Source of the DNA: an uncultured Eubacteriales bacterium
Lineage (GTDB): Bacteria > Bacillota > Clostridia > Oscillospirales > Acutalibacteraceae
Reading direction: 5' to 3'
Length of the DNA: 61,438 nt
NCBI GenBank assembly: GCA_934456435.1
Contig: CAKSHH010000014.1
Coordinates: 1 to 61,438, forward strand
Part shown: positions 16,105 through 24,587 of the stretch, one piece after another
Position numbering within the stretch: position 1 is the stretch's first letter
Layout of the letters: every line of letters starts with the position of its first letter
Made by a program: the position numbers and the translations under genes
Notes under the pieces: generated by a model
Told to the model about the DNA's origin: nothing
Databases searched by the model: none
The model's input: only the letters and a program-made list of their open reading frames with translations

Positions 16105-16947
16105 TTGGACGCAGTAACTAAAAAACAATTACAGATCAAGGCCTGCACGGTTCGTATGGGCGTGATCGAAGGTGTGTTCAATGCAAAATCCGGTCATCCG
16201 GGCGGTTCGCTCTCAATAGCCGATATTCTCACATATCTCTATTTTGAGCACATGAACGTTGACCCGAAAAATCCCAAGGACGAGAACAGAGACAGATTTG
16301 TCCTTTCGAAGGGTCACACGGCTCCCGCTCTCTATGCGGTCCTTGCAAACAAGGGCTTCTTCCCCGTTTCGGAGCTTAAAAATCTCCGTAAACCCGGCGC
16401 AATGCTTCAGGGTCATCCGAGCATGAAGCTCACTCCGGGCGTGGATATGAGCACAGGCTCACTCGGTCAGGGTATTTCTACGGCAGTCGGAATGGCTCTC
16501 GGCGGAAAAATCGACAAGAAGGATTACAGAGTTTACACGGTGCTCGGCGACGGTGAAATTGAAGAGGGTCAGGTTTGGGAGGCAGCTATGTTTGCTTCCG
16601 CAAAGGGCCTTGACAATCTTTGTGCCGTTATCGACAACAATAATCTTCAGATCGACGGCTCGGTTGCAGAGGTAAATTCTCCGTACCCGATTCCGGAAAA
16701 GTTCCGCGCTTTCGGCTGGAATGTTATTGAAATCTGCGGTCATGCATTTGACGAGATCGACGCGGCTTTCAAGGCGGCTGCCGAGTTCAAGGGCAAGCCG
16801 ACAGCTATCATTGCAAAGACTATCAAGGGCAAGGATGTTTCCTTCATGGAGGATCAGTGCTCATGGCACGGAACAGCTCCCAACGCCGAGCAGTATGAGC
16901 AGGCGATGAACGAGCTTAAAGCAAAATTGGCAGAATTGGAGGCGTAA
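16105..16947 (+). CDS. Transketolase, N-terminal (thiamine diphosphate-binding) subunit
   Basis: 280 aa from TTG 16105 with GGAGGTG six bases upstream. This half carries the ThDP pyrophosphate/Mg motif GDGEIEEGQVWEAAMFASAKGLDN ending in DNNN (quoted only by its parts: GDGEIEEGQ and VIDNNNLQ). KSGHPGGSLS and GHPSMKLTPGVDMSTGSLGQG are also typical. It must pair with the product of 16951-17898 to make the active enzyme of the non-oxidative pentose phosphate pathway, the usual split form in Clostridia. The two genes are 3 bp apart. Confidence 0.95.
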   Translation: MDAVTKKQLQIKACTVRMGVIEGVFNAKSGHPGGSLSIADILTYLYFEHMNVDPKNPKDENRDRFVLSKGHTAPALYAVLANKGFFPVSELKNLRKPGAMLQGHPSMKLTPGVDMSTGSLGQGISTAVGMALGGKIDKKDYRVYTVLGDGEIEEGQVWEAAMFASAKGLDNLCAVIDNNNLQIDGSVAEVNSPYPIPEKFRAFGWNVIEICGHAFDEIDAAFKAAAEFKGKPTAIIAKTIKGKDVSFMEDQCSWHGTAPNAEQYEQAMNELKAKLAELEA

Positions 16948-16950
16948 GAG

Positions 16951-17898
16951 ATGGCAGACGTAATCAAAACAGCAACCAGAGAAGCCTACGGTAAGGCTTT
17001 GGTGGAGCTCGGCGAAAAGGATGAAAGCCTCATCGTTATGGACGCCGATCTTGCCGCCGCAACAAAGACGGGTATGTTCAAAAAGGCATTCCCGGACAGA
17101 TTCTTTGACGCAGGTATTGCAGAGTGCAACCTTGTCGGCGTTGCCGCAGGTCTTGCAACAACAGGTCATACGGTTTTCGCCAGCTCGTTCGCAATGTTCC
17201 TTGCAGGACGTGCTTTTGAGCAGGTCAGAAATACAATAGGTTATCCGCACCTCAACGTTAAGCTCGGTGCAACTCATGCCGGTATCTCGGTCGGTGAGGA
17301 CGGCGCAAGCCATCAGTGCTGCGAGGATATCGCTCTCATGAGAACGATTCCGGGTATGGTTATAATCAACCCCGCCGACGATGTTGAAGCCCGTGCGGCT
17401 GTATTTGCCGCTGCCGAGTATGAGGGACCGGTTTATCTCCGTTTCGGCAGACTTGCAGTTCCTCGTTTCAACGATCCCGACACCTACAAGTTTGAGATGG
17501 GCAAGGGTATTGAAATGGCTGAGGGCAGCGACGTAACTATCGTTGCAACAGGTCTCATGGTAAACGAGGCTATGATTGCCAAGGATATGCTCAAGGAAGA
17601 GGGCATTTCCGCAAGAGTTATAAATATCCACACGATCAAGCCGATCGACAAGGATATCATCCTCAAGGCGGCTGAAGAAACAGGCGCTATCGTTACTGCC
17701 GAAGAGCACAGCATCATCGGCGGACTCGGTTCGGCGGTTGCAGAGGTTGTCTGCGAGGGCAAGCCTGTTCCGGTTGTAAGAGTCGGCGTCGAGGATAAGT
17801 TCGGCGGCTCAGGTCCGGCTGTTGAGATGCTCAAGATCTACGGTCTTTGTGCTTCCAACATTGTTGAAAAGGCTAAGAAAGCAATTTTGATGAAATAA
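16951..17898 (+). CDS. Transketolase, C-terminal (pyrimidine-binding) subunit
   Basis: 315 aa. It has the pyrimidine-binding domain with the catalytic Glu region (FFDAGIAECNLVGVAAGLA), FLAGRAFEQVRNTIGYPHLNV quoted in part as AFEQVRNTIGYP, THAGISVGEDGASHQ, and a C-terminal domain with VVTAEEHSIIGGLGSAV-type sequence. It completes the split transketolase with 16105-16947. The same architecture occurs in DXP synthase, but that enzyme is one chain, and the paired N-terminal half here is clearly transketolase-like. Confidence 0.94.
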   Translation: MADVIKTATREAYGKALVELGEKDESLIVMDADLAAATKTGMFKKAFPDRFFDAGIAECNLVGVAAGLATTGHTVFASSFAMFLAGRAFEQVRNTIGYPHLNVKLGATHAGISVGEDGASHQCCEDIALMRTIPGMVIINPADDVEARAAVFAAAEYEGPVYLRFGRLAVPRFNDPDTYKFEMGKGIEMAEGSDVTIVATGLMVNEAMIAKDMLKEEGISARVINIHTIKPIDKDIILKAAEETGAIVTAEEHSIIGGLGSAVAEVVCEGKPVPVVRVGVEDKFGGSGPAVEMLKIYGLCASNIVEKAKKAILMK

Positions 17899-17910
17899 TC
17901 AATTTTTAAT

Positions 17911-17941
17911 CCCGTTTCCGCTCGTTTTCGGGCGGAACGGG
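17911..17941 (+). other. Intercistronic stem-loop after the transketolase genes
   Basis: CCCGTTTCCGC (17911-17921) pairs with GCGGAACGGG (17932-17941), with one bulged base. No T-run follows; the next gene's GGAGAG ribosome site comes directly after. It may slow RNA decay or act as a weak attenuator between the two genes. Confidence 0.4.
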
Positions 17942-17955
17942 ACTCGGAGAGAAAG

Positions 17956-20025
17956 ATGAAAGAAAGCGACGAAATCAGACTTTCAAAAAATGAATATAAC
18001 GATGACGCTCAGGCAGTTCAGCAGTCTGAGCTTTTGCCAATTTATGAAGGAATGAGTTTTTCGGGCGATATTCAGCCGTTGGAGGATATCAGCGAGCCCG
18101 AAGAAATAGTTGCCGATTTTGACGGCAAACGAGCCGACGGAAGAGGAACAGAGAAAAAATCATCATTAAAAAAGAAAAGAATTACCGGTAAAACGGTTTC
18201 AAATATAAAGCCCTTGATTGCTTCAATCGCGCTGATCGTCATCGTGATCGGCGGTCTGACCGGAGCATATTTCGGAATCAAGAGGGCTGATGTGAATAAT
18301 TCACCAGTCAGCACCGTGTTCAGAACGTCGGGCAAGGCTACGACGGTGCGTCTCAAGGACGGAACGGACTACGAGATAGGAGAGGCTCAGGAGGTCTCGG
18401 TCTCGCTTGACGGAATGTATATCTGGTTCAGCCGCAACACCTCATCCGCAACAGGAAAATATGACCTGAGAGTGATTGACGTTTCGAGCAAGAAATCGCT
18501 TCAGAAACAGGGCAAGTTCATTGAAAAGGGTATTGACGAGGGCTGGAAAACGACAAAGGACGGCAGGTTCGTCTGCTACGGCGTGACCAGGTCGAACTTC
18601 ACAAGCTGCTATATGTACAGCACCCAGACCGAAAGGGCGGAGAATGTCGCCGATTCCGTGGAGGAGTTTTTTGCTCCGTCGATAGGAAATGTTATGTACT
18701 TCACGCGCAGAAGCGGAAGCGTTTATTCCCTGCACAGAGCCAAGTACGGCGAAAAAAGCGAGAATGTTGCCAGCGGTATACAGTACGTCAGATTTGTCAG
18801 CGACCGCGATAATTTTGAGGTCGTCTACACCCAGGCGACAGGCAAGGGCAAGGAAGTAAATGTTTACTGCGTAACGGGACTGGAAACCCCGGTTACCGTG
18901 TGCAAGGACGTGAGCGAGGTTTACCTTGACGATTATGTTTACGGCGGCAATCTGTATTATTTCACAAAGAATCAGTCGAACGTGAACTGGCAGGATTTCA
19001 TCGAGGACGAGGACAGCGAAAGCGATAAGAAGCTCACACGCCCCGTTGAGGGTGACTATATGGTCGAAAAGGGTTTCATCTTCAAAAGATATGTGCTGGA
19101 CACAACGAAATACAATGCGGCTGTACGCCGATATGAACAAAAGGAGCTCAGGGACCGTATCAGGGAGGAACTCAACAAAATTGATCTCGGACTTGCGGTC
19201 AAGGAGGAGTATACCTGCTTTGCTTACAGCGATTCGGTATCGCGCAAGCTTGCTTCGGGTGTGACCCTCGAAAATATAATTTCATTCGCAAAAACGGGTG
19301 ATCCGAGAATTATTTTCCAAAAATCCGTTATCGGTGTCGGCAGCAATATCACCATGGACAGCCTTACAGAGGTTGCGGAAAAGTCAAGCGTTGAAAAAGC
19401 AATGGACTATGTACGCAATGCGGTTCGCAGCTCCTATGAGGTCAGCGACACCTGCTTCTATTCTCGCTTTGACGGCAGCAACATCACCGAATATGAGATC
19501 AAGGACTTTGACCTTGACAAGACGGAGTTCCTGTTTGCCGACAACGGCACGGTTTACGGTGTTTCGGACGGCGAGCTCTATTACAGCAACGCCGCGGAAT
19601 CGGAAATGAGCAAGAGAAAGCTGATTGATTCCGATATCTCGGATTATGCCGTGAACGGCGAGACCGTGTATTTTGAAAAGACGGAGTCGGGTGACGAACG
19701 CAGACTGTTCAGCTTCACTCCCGACAAGAGCAAAAAAGAAATTTGCGGCAATATATATTCTTATTTTGCGGTCAACAACAGGTTTGTCATCGTTCTGACG
19801 CGTCAGAGCGGTACGGACGATTTGATGAGTGTCGGCGTGTATGACGGCGAACGCTATGCGTCGGTTGACAGCAACCTCAATCTGAACAATTTTGTTTACA
19901 ACGGAACCTCTTTCGCGTATGTCAAGAATTTTAAGAGCGGAAGCGGCGAGTTATATATTTATTCACCAAACGGCGGCGCGGTAAAGTGCGGCGACGCGAT
20001 AACAGAAGTATTGTATGTGAGCTGA
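17956..20025 (+). CDS. Membrane-anchored protein with large extracytoplasmic beta-rich domain, function unknown
   Basis: 689 aa. A charged cytoplasmic N-terminus (1-84) is followed by one membrane helix (about 86-108) and a roughly 580-residue outer domain. That domain is made of repeated short strand-turn units such as SLDGMYIWFSR, DGRFVCYGVTR, GNVMYFTRRSG, DDYVYGGNLYYFTKN and NGETVYFEKTESGDERRLF. This pattern suggests a beta-propeller of the TolB/DPP-IV-like kind, but no family could be named. A helical insertion lies near residues 370-480. It is followed after 11 bp by a DivIVA-like gene, so a role at division sites or in envelope sensing is possible. That is inference from position only. 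Confidence 0.6.
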   Translation: MKESDEIRLSKNEYNDDAQAVQQSELLPIYEGMSFSGDIQPLEDISEPEEIVADFDGKRADGRGTEKKSSLKKKRITGKTVSNIKPLIASIALIVIVIGGLTGAYFGIKRADVNNSPVSTVFRTSGKATTVRLKDGTDYEIGEAQEVSVSLDGMYIWFSRNTSSATGKYDLRVIDVSSKKSLQKQGKFIEKGIDEGWKTTKDGRFVCYGVTRSNFTSCYMYSTQTERAENVADSVEEFFAPSIGNVMYFTRRSGSVYSLHRAKYGEKSENVASGIQYVRFVSDRDNFEVVYTQATGKGKEVNVYCVTGLETPVTVCKDVSEVYLDDYVYGGNLYYFTKNQSNVNWQDFIEDEDSESDKKLTRPVEGDYMVEKGFIFKRYVLDTTKYNAAVRRYEQKELRDRIREELNKIDLGLAVKEEYTCFAYSDSVSRKLASGVTLENIISFAKTGDPRIIFQKSVIGVGSNITMDSLTEVAEKSSVEKAMDYVRNAVRSSYEVSDTCFYSRFDGSNITEYEIKDFDLDKTEFLFADNGTVYGVSDGELYYSNAAESEMSKRKLIDSDISDYAVNGETVYFEKTESGDERRLFSFTPDKSKKEICGNIYSYFAVNNRFVIVLTRQSGTDDLMSVGVYDGERYASVDSNLNLNNFVYNGTSFAYVKNFKSGSGELYIYSPNGGAVKCGDAITEVLYVS

Positions 20026-20036
20026 GGAGGGAAAAT

Positions 20037-20525
20037 ATGAAAGAGGAAGTGCTTTTCAGGAAAACTCCGTTCGGAGGCTTTGACAGGGAAGCGGTTATTG
20101 ATTATATCCGACAGCTCAAGGAAACACAGCAGAGCTATAAGACAATGATTGCCGACAGGGACAATTCCATCAAGGCTCTCACCGAGGAGAACGCTGAGCT
20201 TAAAAAGCGCGCGGACAACGCGGAAAAATCGCTTGCGGCTCTGAATCAGAAGTGTAAGGATGCCGAGGACGGCGTCAAAAAGCTCCGAGCAAGGAACGAG
20301 ATGCTTATCAAGCAAAAGGAAAAATCGGTGTCCGACAAGGATGTAAGCCGTGAGACGATCGAACGCTGTGACAAACTGGTCGAATCGGCTGAGGCGGCTG
20401 CCGAAAAAATAAAAAAGAATACGCAGACACAGATGAAAAAGACTGTGAAAAAGCTCGAAAAGGCAAAAAAAGATCCGCAGAAAGCGGAAAAACTCCTTGA
20501 AGAGCTTATTCGGGAGTTGAGCTGA
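20037..20525 (+). CDS. Short DivIVA-domain protein
   Basis: 162 aa from the ATG at 20037, with GAGGAGG upstream. The N-terminus VLFRKTPFGGFDREAVIDYIRQLKE matches the DivIVA membrane-targeting start in form (hydrophobic residue, Arg, Gly-Phe-Asp, then helix; shown here only as FGGFDREAVIDYI). The rest is a charged coiled coil to the end. It is much shorter than the DivIVA at 13501 and lacks the acidic tail. It is joined to the beta-subunit gene downstream by a TGATG overlap and follows the membrane protein at 17956 by 11 bp, so all three are probably expressed together. The specific role is unknown. Confidence 0.7.
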   Translation: MKEEVLFRKTPFGGFDREAVIDYIRQLKETQQSYKTMIADRDNSIKALTEENAELKKRADNAEKSLAALNQKCKDAEDGVKKLRARNEMLIKQKEKSVSDKDVSRETIERCDKLVESAEAAAEKIKKNTQTQMKKTVKKLEKAKKDPQKAEKLLEELIRELS

Positions 20526-21061
20526 TGGCAGAATATATTTTGGACGCGTCCGAGCTTAAAGAAAAGGCTAAGGATTTGCGTGCAGGCGACAGGGTCATAC
20601 TTTCGGGGGTCGTATTCACTTCCCGCGACGCCGCGCACAAACGAATCGTTAAACTTATAGAAGAGGGCGGAGAGCTGCCGTTCGATTTGAACGGTGCGTG
20701 CATCTACTATGCCGGTCCTACTCCTGCACCGGAGGGCTTGCCGATCGGCTCGTGCGGCCCGACCACGTCGGGACGAATGGATCCGTTTGCACCGCTGCTT
20801 TTAGACAAGGGTCTTGCCGCAATGATAGGCAAGGGCGGCCGTGACAGGGCGGTTTGCGACGCGATTGAAAGAAACGGCGCAGTATATCTCTGTGCAGTCG
20901 GCGGAGCCGGTGCTCTGGCGGCGAAGTGCGTGAAAGAGTGTAAGGAAATTGCATTTTTTGATTTGGGCTGTGAGTCGGTCAAAAGGATCGTGCTCAAGGA
21001 TTTCCCGCTGATAGTCGGAATCGACTGCCGCGGAGGAAGCCTGTTCGGCTCAAAAAACTAA
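20525..21061 (+). CDS. Fumarate hydratase class I / tartrate dehydratase beta-type subunit
   Basis: 178 aa. The family is the C-terminal (beta) domain of Fe-S hydro-lyases, which in anaerobes is a separate small subunit. Visible family motifs are GDRVILSGVVFTSRDAAHKR, YYAGPTPAPEG, IGSCGPTTSGRMDPF and IGKGGR. The substrate could be fumarate or L-tartrate. The alpha subunit that holds the 4Fe-4S cluster is not next to it and not found in this window. The gene overlaps the DivIVA-like gene by one base and is followed by rmlA after 30 bp. Confidence 0.9.
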   Translation: MAEYILDASELKEKAKDLRAGDRVILSGVVFTSRDAAHKRIVKLIEEGGELPFDLNGACIYYAGPTPAPEGLPIGSCGPTTSGRMDPFAPLLLDKGLAAMIGKGGRDRAVCDAIERNGAVYLCAVGGAGALAAKCVKECKEIAFFDLGCESVKRIVLKDFPLIVGIDCRGGSLFGSKN

Positions 21062-21091
21062 GCGTTTACATAATTACGGAGGTCAAAAAGA

Positions 21092-22057
21092 ATGAAAGGA
21101 ATCATACTTGCAGGAGGTTCGGGCACTCGCCTGTATCCTTTGACAATGGTTACCAGTAAGCAGCTTTTGCCGGTATATGACAAACCGATGATCTACTATC
21201 CGCTTTCGACCCTGATGCTTGCGGGAATCAGAGAGATACTCATTATCTCCACACCCGACGACACGCCGAAGTTTGAAAAGCTCCTCGGCGACGGTCATCA
21301 GTTCGGACTGAAGCTTTCGTATGCGGTTCAGGAGAGCCCGGACGGTCTCGCTCAGGCTTTCATTATCGGTGAAAAATTCATCGGCAAGGACAGCGTTGCA
21401 ATGGTGCTCGGCGACAATATTTTCTACGGAAGCGGCTTCGGTCACATGCTTCGTCAGGCGGCGCAGAACACAAACAGAGCAACGGTTTTCGGTTACTATG
21501 TTGACAATCCCGAAGCGTTCGGCGTTGTCGAGTTTGACAAAAAGGGCAAGCCGAAAAAAATTGTCGAAAAGCCCAAGGAGCCGAAGTCAAATTACGCTAT
21601 CACCGGACTTTATTTCTACGATAACAGGGTTGTTGAGTATGCTAAGAGTCTGAAGCCCTCGGCACGAGGCGAGTTGGAGATTACGGACATCAACCAGATA
21701 TACCTCGATAACGGTGACCTTGATATCAAGCTGATGGGCAGAGGCTTTGCATGGCTTGACACGGGAACAGTTGACAACCTTATGGAGGCGGCTAACTTTA
21801 TCAGAACGATAGAGAAGCTTCAGGGTATACAGATATCCGCACCCGAAGAGATTGCCTACAATATGCGCTGGATATCCAAGAAGACTCTTCTTGAGTCCGC
21901 GACACACTACGGAAAATCACCCTACGGTCAGCACCTTATGCGTGTTGCAGAGGGCAAGATAATGTATTCGGACAAGCAGGGCGAGCGCCCGCGCTGGGGC
22001 ACGGAATCGGAAAGTCCCTACACATCCGAATTACCTAAGGCAATACCGCACAAATGA
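21092..22057 (+). CDS. rmlA: Glucose-1-phosphate thymidylyltransferase
   Basis: 321 aa with GGAGG before the ATG. RmlA makes dTDP-glucose from dTTP and glucose-1-phosphate, the first step to dTDP-L-rhamnose. The nucleotidyltransferase signature ILAGGSGTRLYPLT is at the N-terminus, followed by KQLLPVYDKPMIYYPL, VLGDNIFYG and FAWLDTGTVDNLMEA. Homologues usually end near residue 290-295. This copy runs on past residue 300, and its final residues (PKAIPHK plus stop) are encoded by the end of the MITE-like element at 22036-22202. The core enzyme is intact, so it is probably active. It begins the surface-sugar operon. Confidence 0.96.
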   Translation: MKGIILAGGSGTRLYPLTMVTSKQLLPVYDKPMIYYPLSTLMLAGIREILIISTPDDTPKFEKLLGDGHQFGLKLSYAVQESPDGLAQAFIIGEKFIGKDSVAMVLGDNIFYGSGFGHMLRQAAQNTNRATVFGYYVDNPEAFGVVEFDKKGKPKKIVEKPKEPKSNYAITGLYFYDNRVVEYAKSLKPSARGELEITDINQIYLDNGDLDIKLMGRGFAWLDTGTVDNLMEAANFIRTIEKLQGIQISAPEEIAYNMRWISKKTLLESATHYGKSPYGQHLMRVAEGKIMYSDKQGERPRWGTESESPYTSELPKAIPHK

Positions 22058-22202
22058 TGCGCACGCATTGCTTGAATCTGTTTCCGTCATACCGCACAAA
22101 AATTCCTTGACTTGCGTCAAGCAAGCCTGCAGAATTTTTGTACAACCTGACGAAAAATCTTACTGCGCAATTCGCACACTTTATTTGTGCGGTATTGCCC
22201 TA
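22036..22202. mobile_element. 167-bp MITE-like element inserted at the 3' end of rmlA
   Basis: The ends are 20-bp terminal inverted repeats with one mismatch: TAAGGCAATACCGCACAAAT at 22036-22055 and its complement at 22183-22202. The inside carries further symmetry: CTTGAC/GTCAAG around 22110-22125, AAAATTC/GAATTTT around it, and a third internal copy of ATACCGCACAAA near 22090. It has no coding capacity for a transposase, so it would need one in trans. The left end supplies the last codons and stop of rmlA. No clear target-site duplication is visible. A shorter relative is at 13424-13463. Confidence 0.75.
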
Positions 22203-22228
22203 AAAAATAAATAAAAGGAATGACATAA

Positions 22229-22780
22229 TTGAAATCTTACGAAACTGAGGTCAAGGGAGCCATTGTTGTTGAGCCTGATGTTTTCGGCGACAACAGGGGC
22301 TGGTTTATGGAATCCTATTCAAAGAAAAAGCTTGCCGAAGCAGGCATTGACGTCGATTTTGTTCAGGACAACCGCTCGTTTTCGGCGGAAAAGGGTACGC
22401 TCCGCGGACTTCATTGTCAGGTCAATCCGACCTCGCAGAGCAAGCTGCTGACCTGTATCAGGGGCGAAATAATGGACGTCGCGGTCGATATCCGCAAGGG
22501 CTCGCCGACCTATATGAAATGGACGTCGGTGATACTTTCGGGGGAAAACAAAAAATCATTTTTCATTCCCAAGGGCTGCTTGCACGGCTTTGTCACGCTC
22601 ACGGACGACGTTGAGGTAATGTACAAGGTCGATGAGTTTTATTGTCCCGAAGATGACAGAAGCATTAAATTCGACGATCCCGAAATCGGCGTTGACTGGG
22701 GTATAGACAATCCAATCCTTTCAAAAAAGGATATGTCTGCGCCCTTGCTCAAGGACAGCGACGTTGAATTTGAGTTTTGA
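22229..22780 (+). CDS. rmlC: dTDP-4-dehydrorhamnose 3,5-epimerase
   Basis: 183 aa starting at TTG 22229, with AAAGGAATG upstream inside the space left after the mobile element. RmlC epimerises C3 and C5 of dTDP-4-keto-6-deoxyglucose. The cupin motifs DNRGWFMESYS, FVQDNRSFS, GTLRGLHCQ (with the catalytic His) and FIPKGCLHGF are visible, as is the C-terminal catalytic-type Tyr region MYKVDEFYCPEDD. Length is normal. It is separated from rmlD by 9 bp. Confidence 0.96.
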   Translation: MKSYETEVKGAIVVEPDVFGDNRGWFMESYSKKKLAEAGIDVDFVQDNRSFSAEKGTLRGLHCQVNPTSQSKLLTCIRGEIMDVAVDIRKGSPTYMKWTSVILSGENKKSFFIPKGCLHGFVTLTDDVEVMYKVDEFYCPEDDRSIKFDDPEIGVDWGIDNPILSKKDMSAPLLKDSDVEFEF

Positions 22781-22789
22781 GGACAGACT

Positions 22790-23635
22790 ATGAGGGTACT
22801 TGTTACAGGATATAACGGTCAGCTCGGCTATGATGTCGTGAAGGAGCTGAGGTCCCGCTCGATTGAGTGCAGGGGAGTTGACCGCTCCGATTTTGATATT
22901 ACGAACCGTGAACAGACCGTCGATTATATATGCGGCTATTCGCCGGATGCTGTTGTGCATTGCGCGGCATACACGGCGGTTGACAAGGCAGAGGACGATG
23001 AGGAAAACTGCCGCAGGGTGAACACGGACGGCACGGAGAATATAGCGGTTGCCTGCGAAAGGCTGAATGCGAAAATGCTTTACGTCAGCACGGACTATGT
23101 TTACGGCGGAGCAGGGGACAAGCCGTTTGAACCTGGCGACGCGACCGACCCGAAGAATGTTTACGGCAGAACAAAGCTTGACGGAGAGACGGCAATGCGG
23201 AAGCACGTCAGCAAGTATTTTGTTGTGCGAACCTCATGGGTTTTCGGAATAAACGGCAATAATTTTGTTAAGACAATGCTGAGACTCGGTGCCGAAAGGG
23301 ACGAGCTGAACGTTGTTGACGACCAGATAGGCTCACCGACTTATACCCCCGACCTCGCAAGGCTGATATGTGACCTTATTGAAACCGATCGCTACGGCAT
23401 ATATCACGGAACGAACGAGGGCTTCTGTTCGTGGGCGGAATTTGCGGCGGAAATAATGCGGCTCGGCGGAAGAAAAGCCCATGTGAATCCCGTTGAGTCA
23501 TCACAATACCCGGTCAGGGCGGAGAGACCGCATAACTCGCGGCTGAGCAAGAAATGCCTTGACAATGCAGGAATAAAAAGGCTTCCCGAATGGCAGGACG
23601 CCTTGAAAAGATTTTTAAAAGAATTAGGTGAATGA
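22790..23635 (+). CDS. rmlD: dTDP-4-dehydrorhamnose reductase
   Basis: 281 aa. An SDR-family enzyme with the Rossmann start VLVTGYNGQLGYDV, NADPH and substrate motifs AAYTAVDKAEDD, STDYVYGG and the catalytic YGRTKLDGE. It carries out the last reduction to dTDP-L-rhamnose. It lies between rmlC and the glycosyltransferase at 23637, so rhamnose (or a related deoxysugar) is likely used on a surface polymer. The dehydratase RmlB that links RmlA to RmlC is not in the window. Confidence 0.95.
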   Translation: MRVLVTGYNGQLGYDVVKELRSRSIECRGVDRSDFDITNREQTVDYICGYSPDAVVHCAAYTAVDKAEDDEENCRRVNTDGTENIAVACERLNAKMLYVSTDYVYGGAGDKPFEPGDATDPKNVYGRTKLDGETAMRKHVSKYFVVRTSWVFGINGNNFVKTMLRLGAERDELNVVDDQIGSPTYTPDLARLICDLIETDRYGIYHGTNEGFCSWAEFAAEIMRLGGRKAHVNPVESSQYPVRAERPHNSRLSKKCLDNAGIKRLPEWQDALKRFLKELGE

Positions 23636-23636
23636 A

Positions 23637-24575
23637 ATGAAAAAGCTGTCACTTGTTGTACCGTGCTTTAACGAAGAGGAAAGCGTAATCAACTTTTACA
23701 CAGAGGTAACAAAGGTCTTTGACGGTAAGGTTGAGGACTATGAATTTGTCTTTGTCAATGACGGAAGCCGCGATAAGACTCCCGAAATTCTCAAGGCTAT
23801 TTTTGAGCGTGCGGATAACGTTAAGGTTGTCAATTTCTCGCGCAACTTCGGCAAGGAAGCGGCAATCTATGCCGGACTTCAGAACTCCGAGGGAGAATAC
23901 ACCTGTGTCATCGACGCCGATCTCCAGCAGCGCCCTGAGGTAGTTCTTGAGATGAAGGATATTCTCGACAACAACGCCGGCATTGACTGCGTTGCCGCCT
24001 ACCAGGGCGAGCGCAAGGAGAGCAAAACTCTTATCTTCTTCAAGGACAAGTTCTATGAAATAATCAACAAGCTTTCCGATGTTGAGCTCTATCCCGGTGC
24101 GAGCGACTTCAGACTTATGCGCCGTCCTATGATTGACGCTGTTCTGAGCATGTCGGAGTACAGCAGATTCTCAAAGGGTCTGTTCTCGTTTGTCGGATAC
24201 AACACAAAGTATATACCCTACGAGGTTCAGGAGCGTGCGGCAGGAACGTCAAAGTGGTCGTTCATGAAGCTGTTTAGATACGCTATCGAGGGAATCGTCG
24301 GCTATTCAACACTTCCGCTCAAGGCGGCGTCTTATGCAGGCGTGGGCTTGATGGGAGCTTCGGTGCTTTACCTGATAATTGCGCTGATTGTCGGTGCGGC
24401 TGTCGGTGAAATAACGGGCACCATAGCGATAATAACCCTGATCCTTTTCATCGGCGGACTCAATTCGCTCTTCCTCGGAATAATCGGTGAATACCTTGCC
24501 CGTGCTTATATGCAGGTCAAGCACCGCCCGATTTATATTGCAAAAGATGTTCTCAGCTATGAGGATAAGAAATAA
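23637..24575 (+). CDS. GT2 family glycosyltransferase with C-terminal membrane anchor (GtrB/ArnC-like)
   Basis: 312 aa from the ATG at 23637 (TAGGTG six bases upstream); the GTG at 23628 is in frame but overlaps rmlD further. GT-A motifs are VVPCFNEEES, FVNDGSRDKTPE, FSRNFGKEAAIYAGL and DADLQQRPEV. Two membrane helices lie near residues 225-260 and 265-295. This type charges polyprenyl phosphate with a sugar. It sits in the rml operon and shares architecture with the enzyme at 350-1297. The donor sugar is not known. Confidence 0.88.
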   Translation: MKKLSLVVPCFNEEESVINFYTEVTKVFDGKVEDYEFVFVNDGSRDKTPEILKAIFERADNVKVVNFSRNFGKEAAIYAGLQNSEGEYTCVIDADLQQRPEVVLEMKDILDNNAGIDCVAAYQGERKESKTLIFFKDKFYEIINKLSDVELYPGASDFRLMRRPMIDAVLSMSEYSRFSKGLFSFVGYNTKYIPYEVQERAAGTSKWSFMKLFRYAIEGIVGYSTLPLKAASYAGVGLMGASVLYLIIALIVGAAVGEITGTIAIITLILFIGGLNSLFLGIIGEYLARAYMQVKHRPIYIAKDVLSYEDKK

Positions 24576-24587
24576 AGGAGTTATTTT

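Noticed and set aside
16105..17898. Split transketolase as a frameshifted single gene
   Set aside because: Both halves have their own ribosome sites and intact ends, and the two-subunit form is normal in Clostridia.
23637..24575. Recent duplication of the glycosyltransferase at 350-1297
   Set aside because: Length and architecture are the same but motif sequences differ clearly (DADVQDD against DADLQQR), so they are old paralogues at most.
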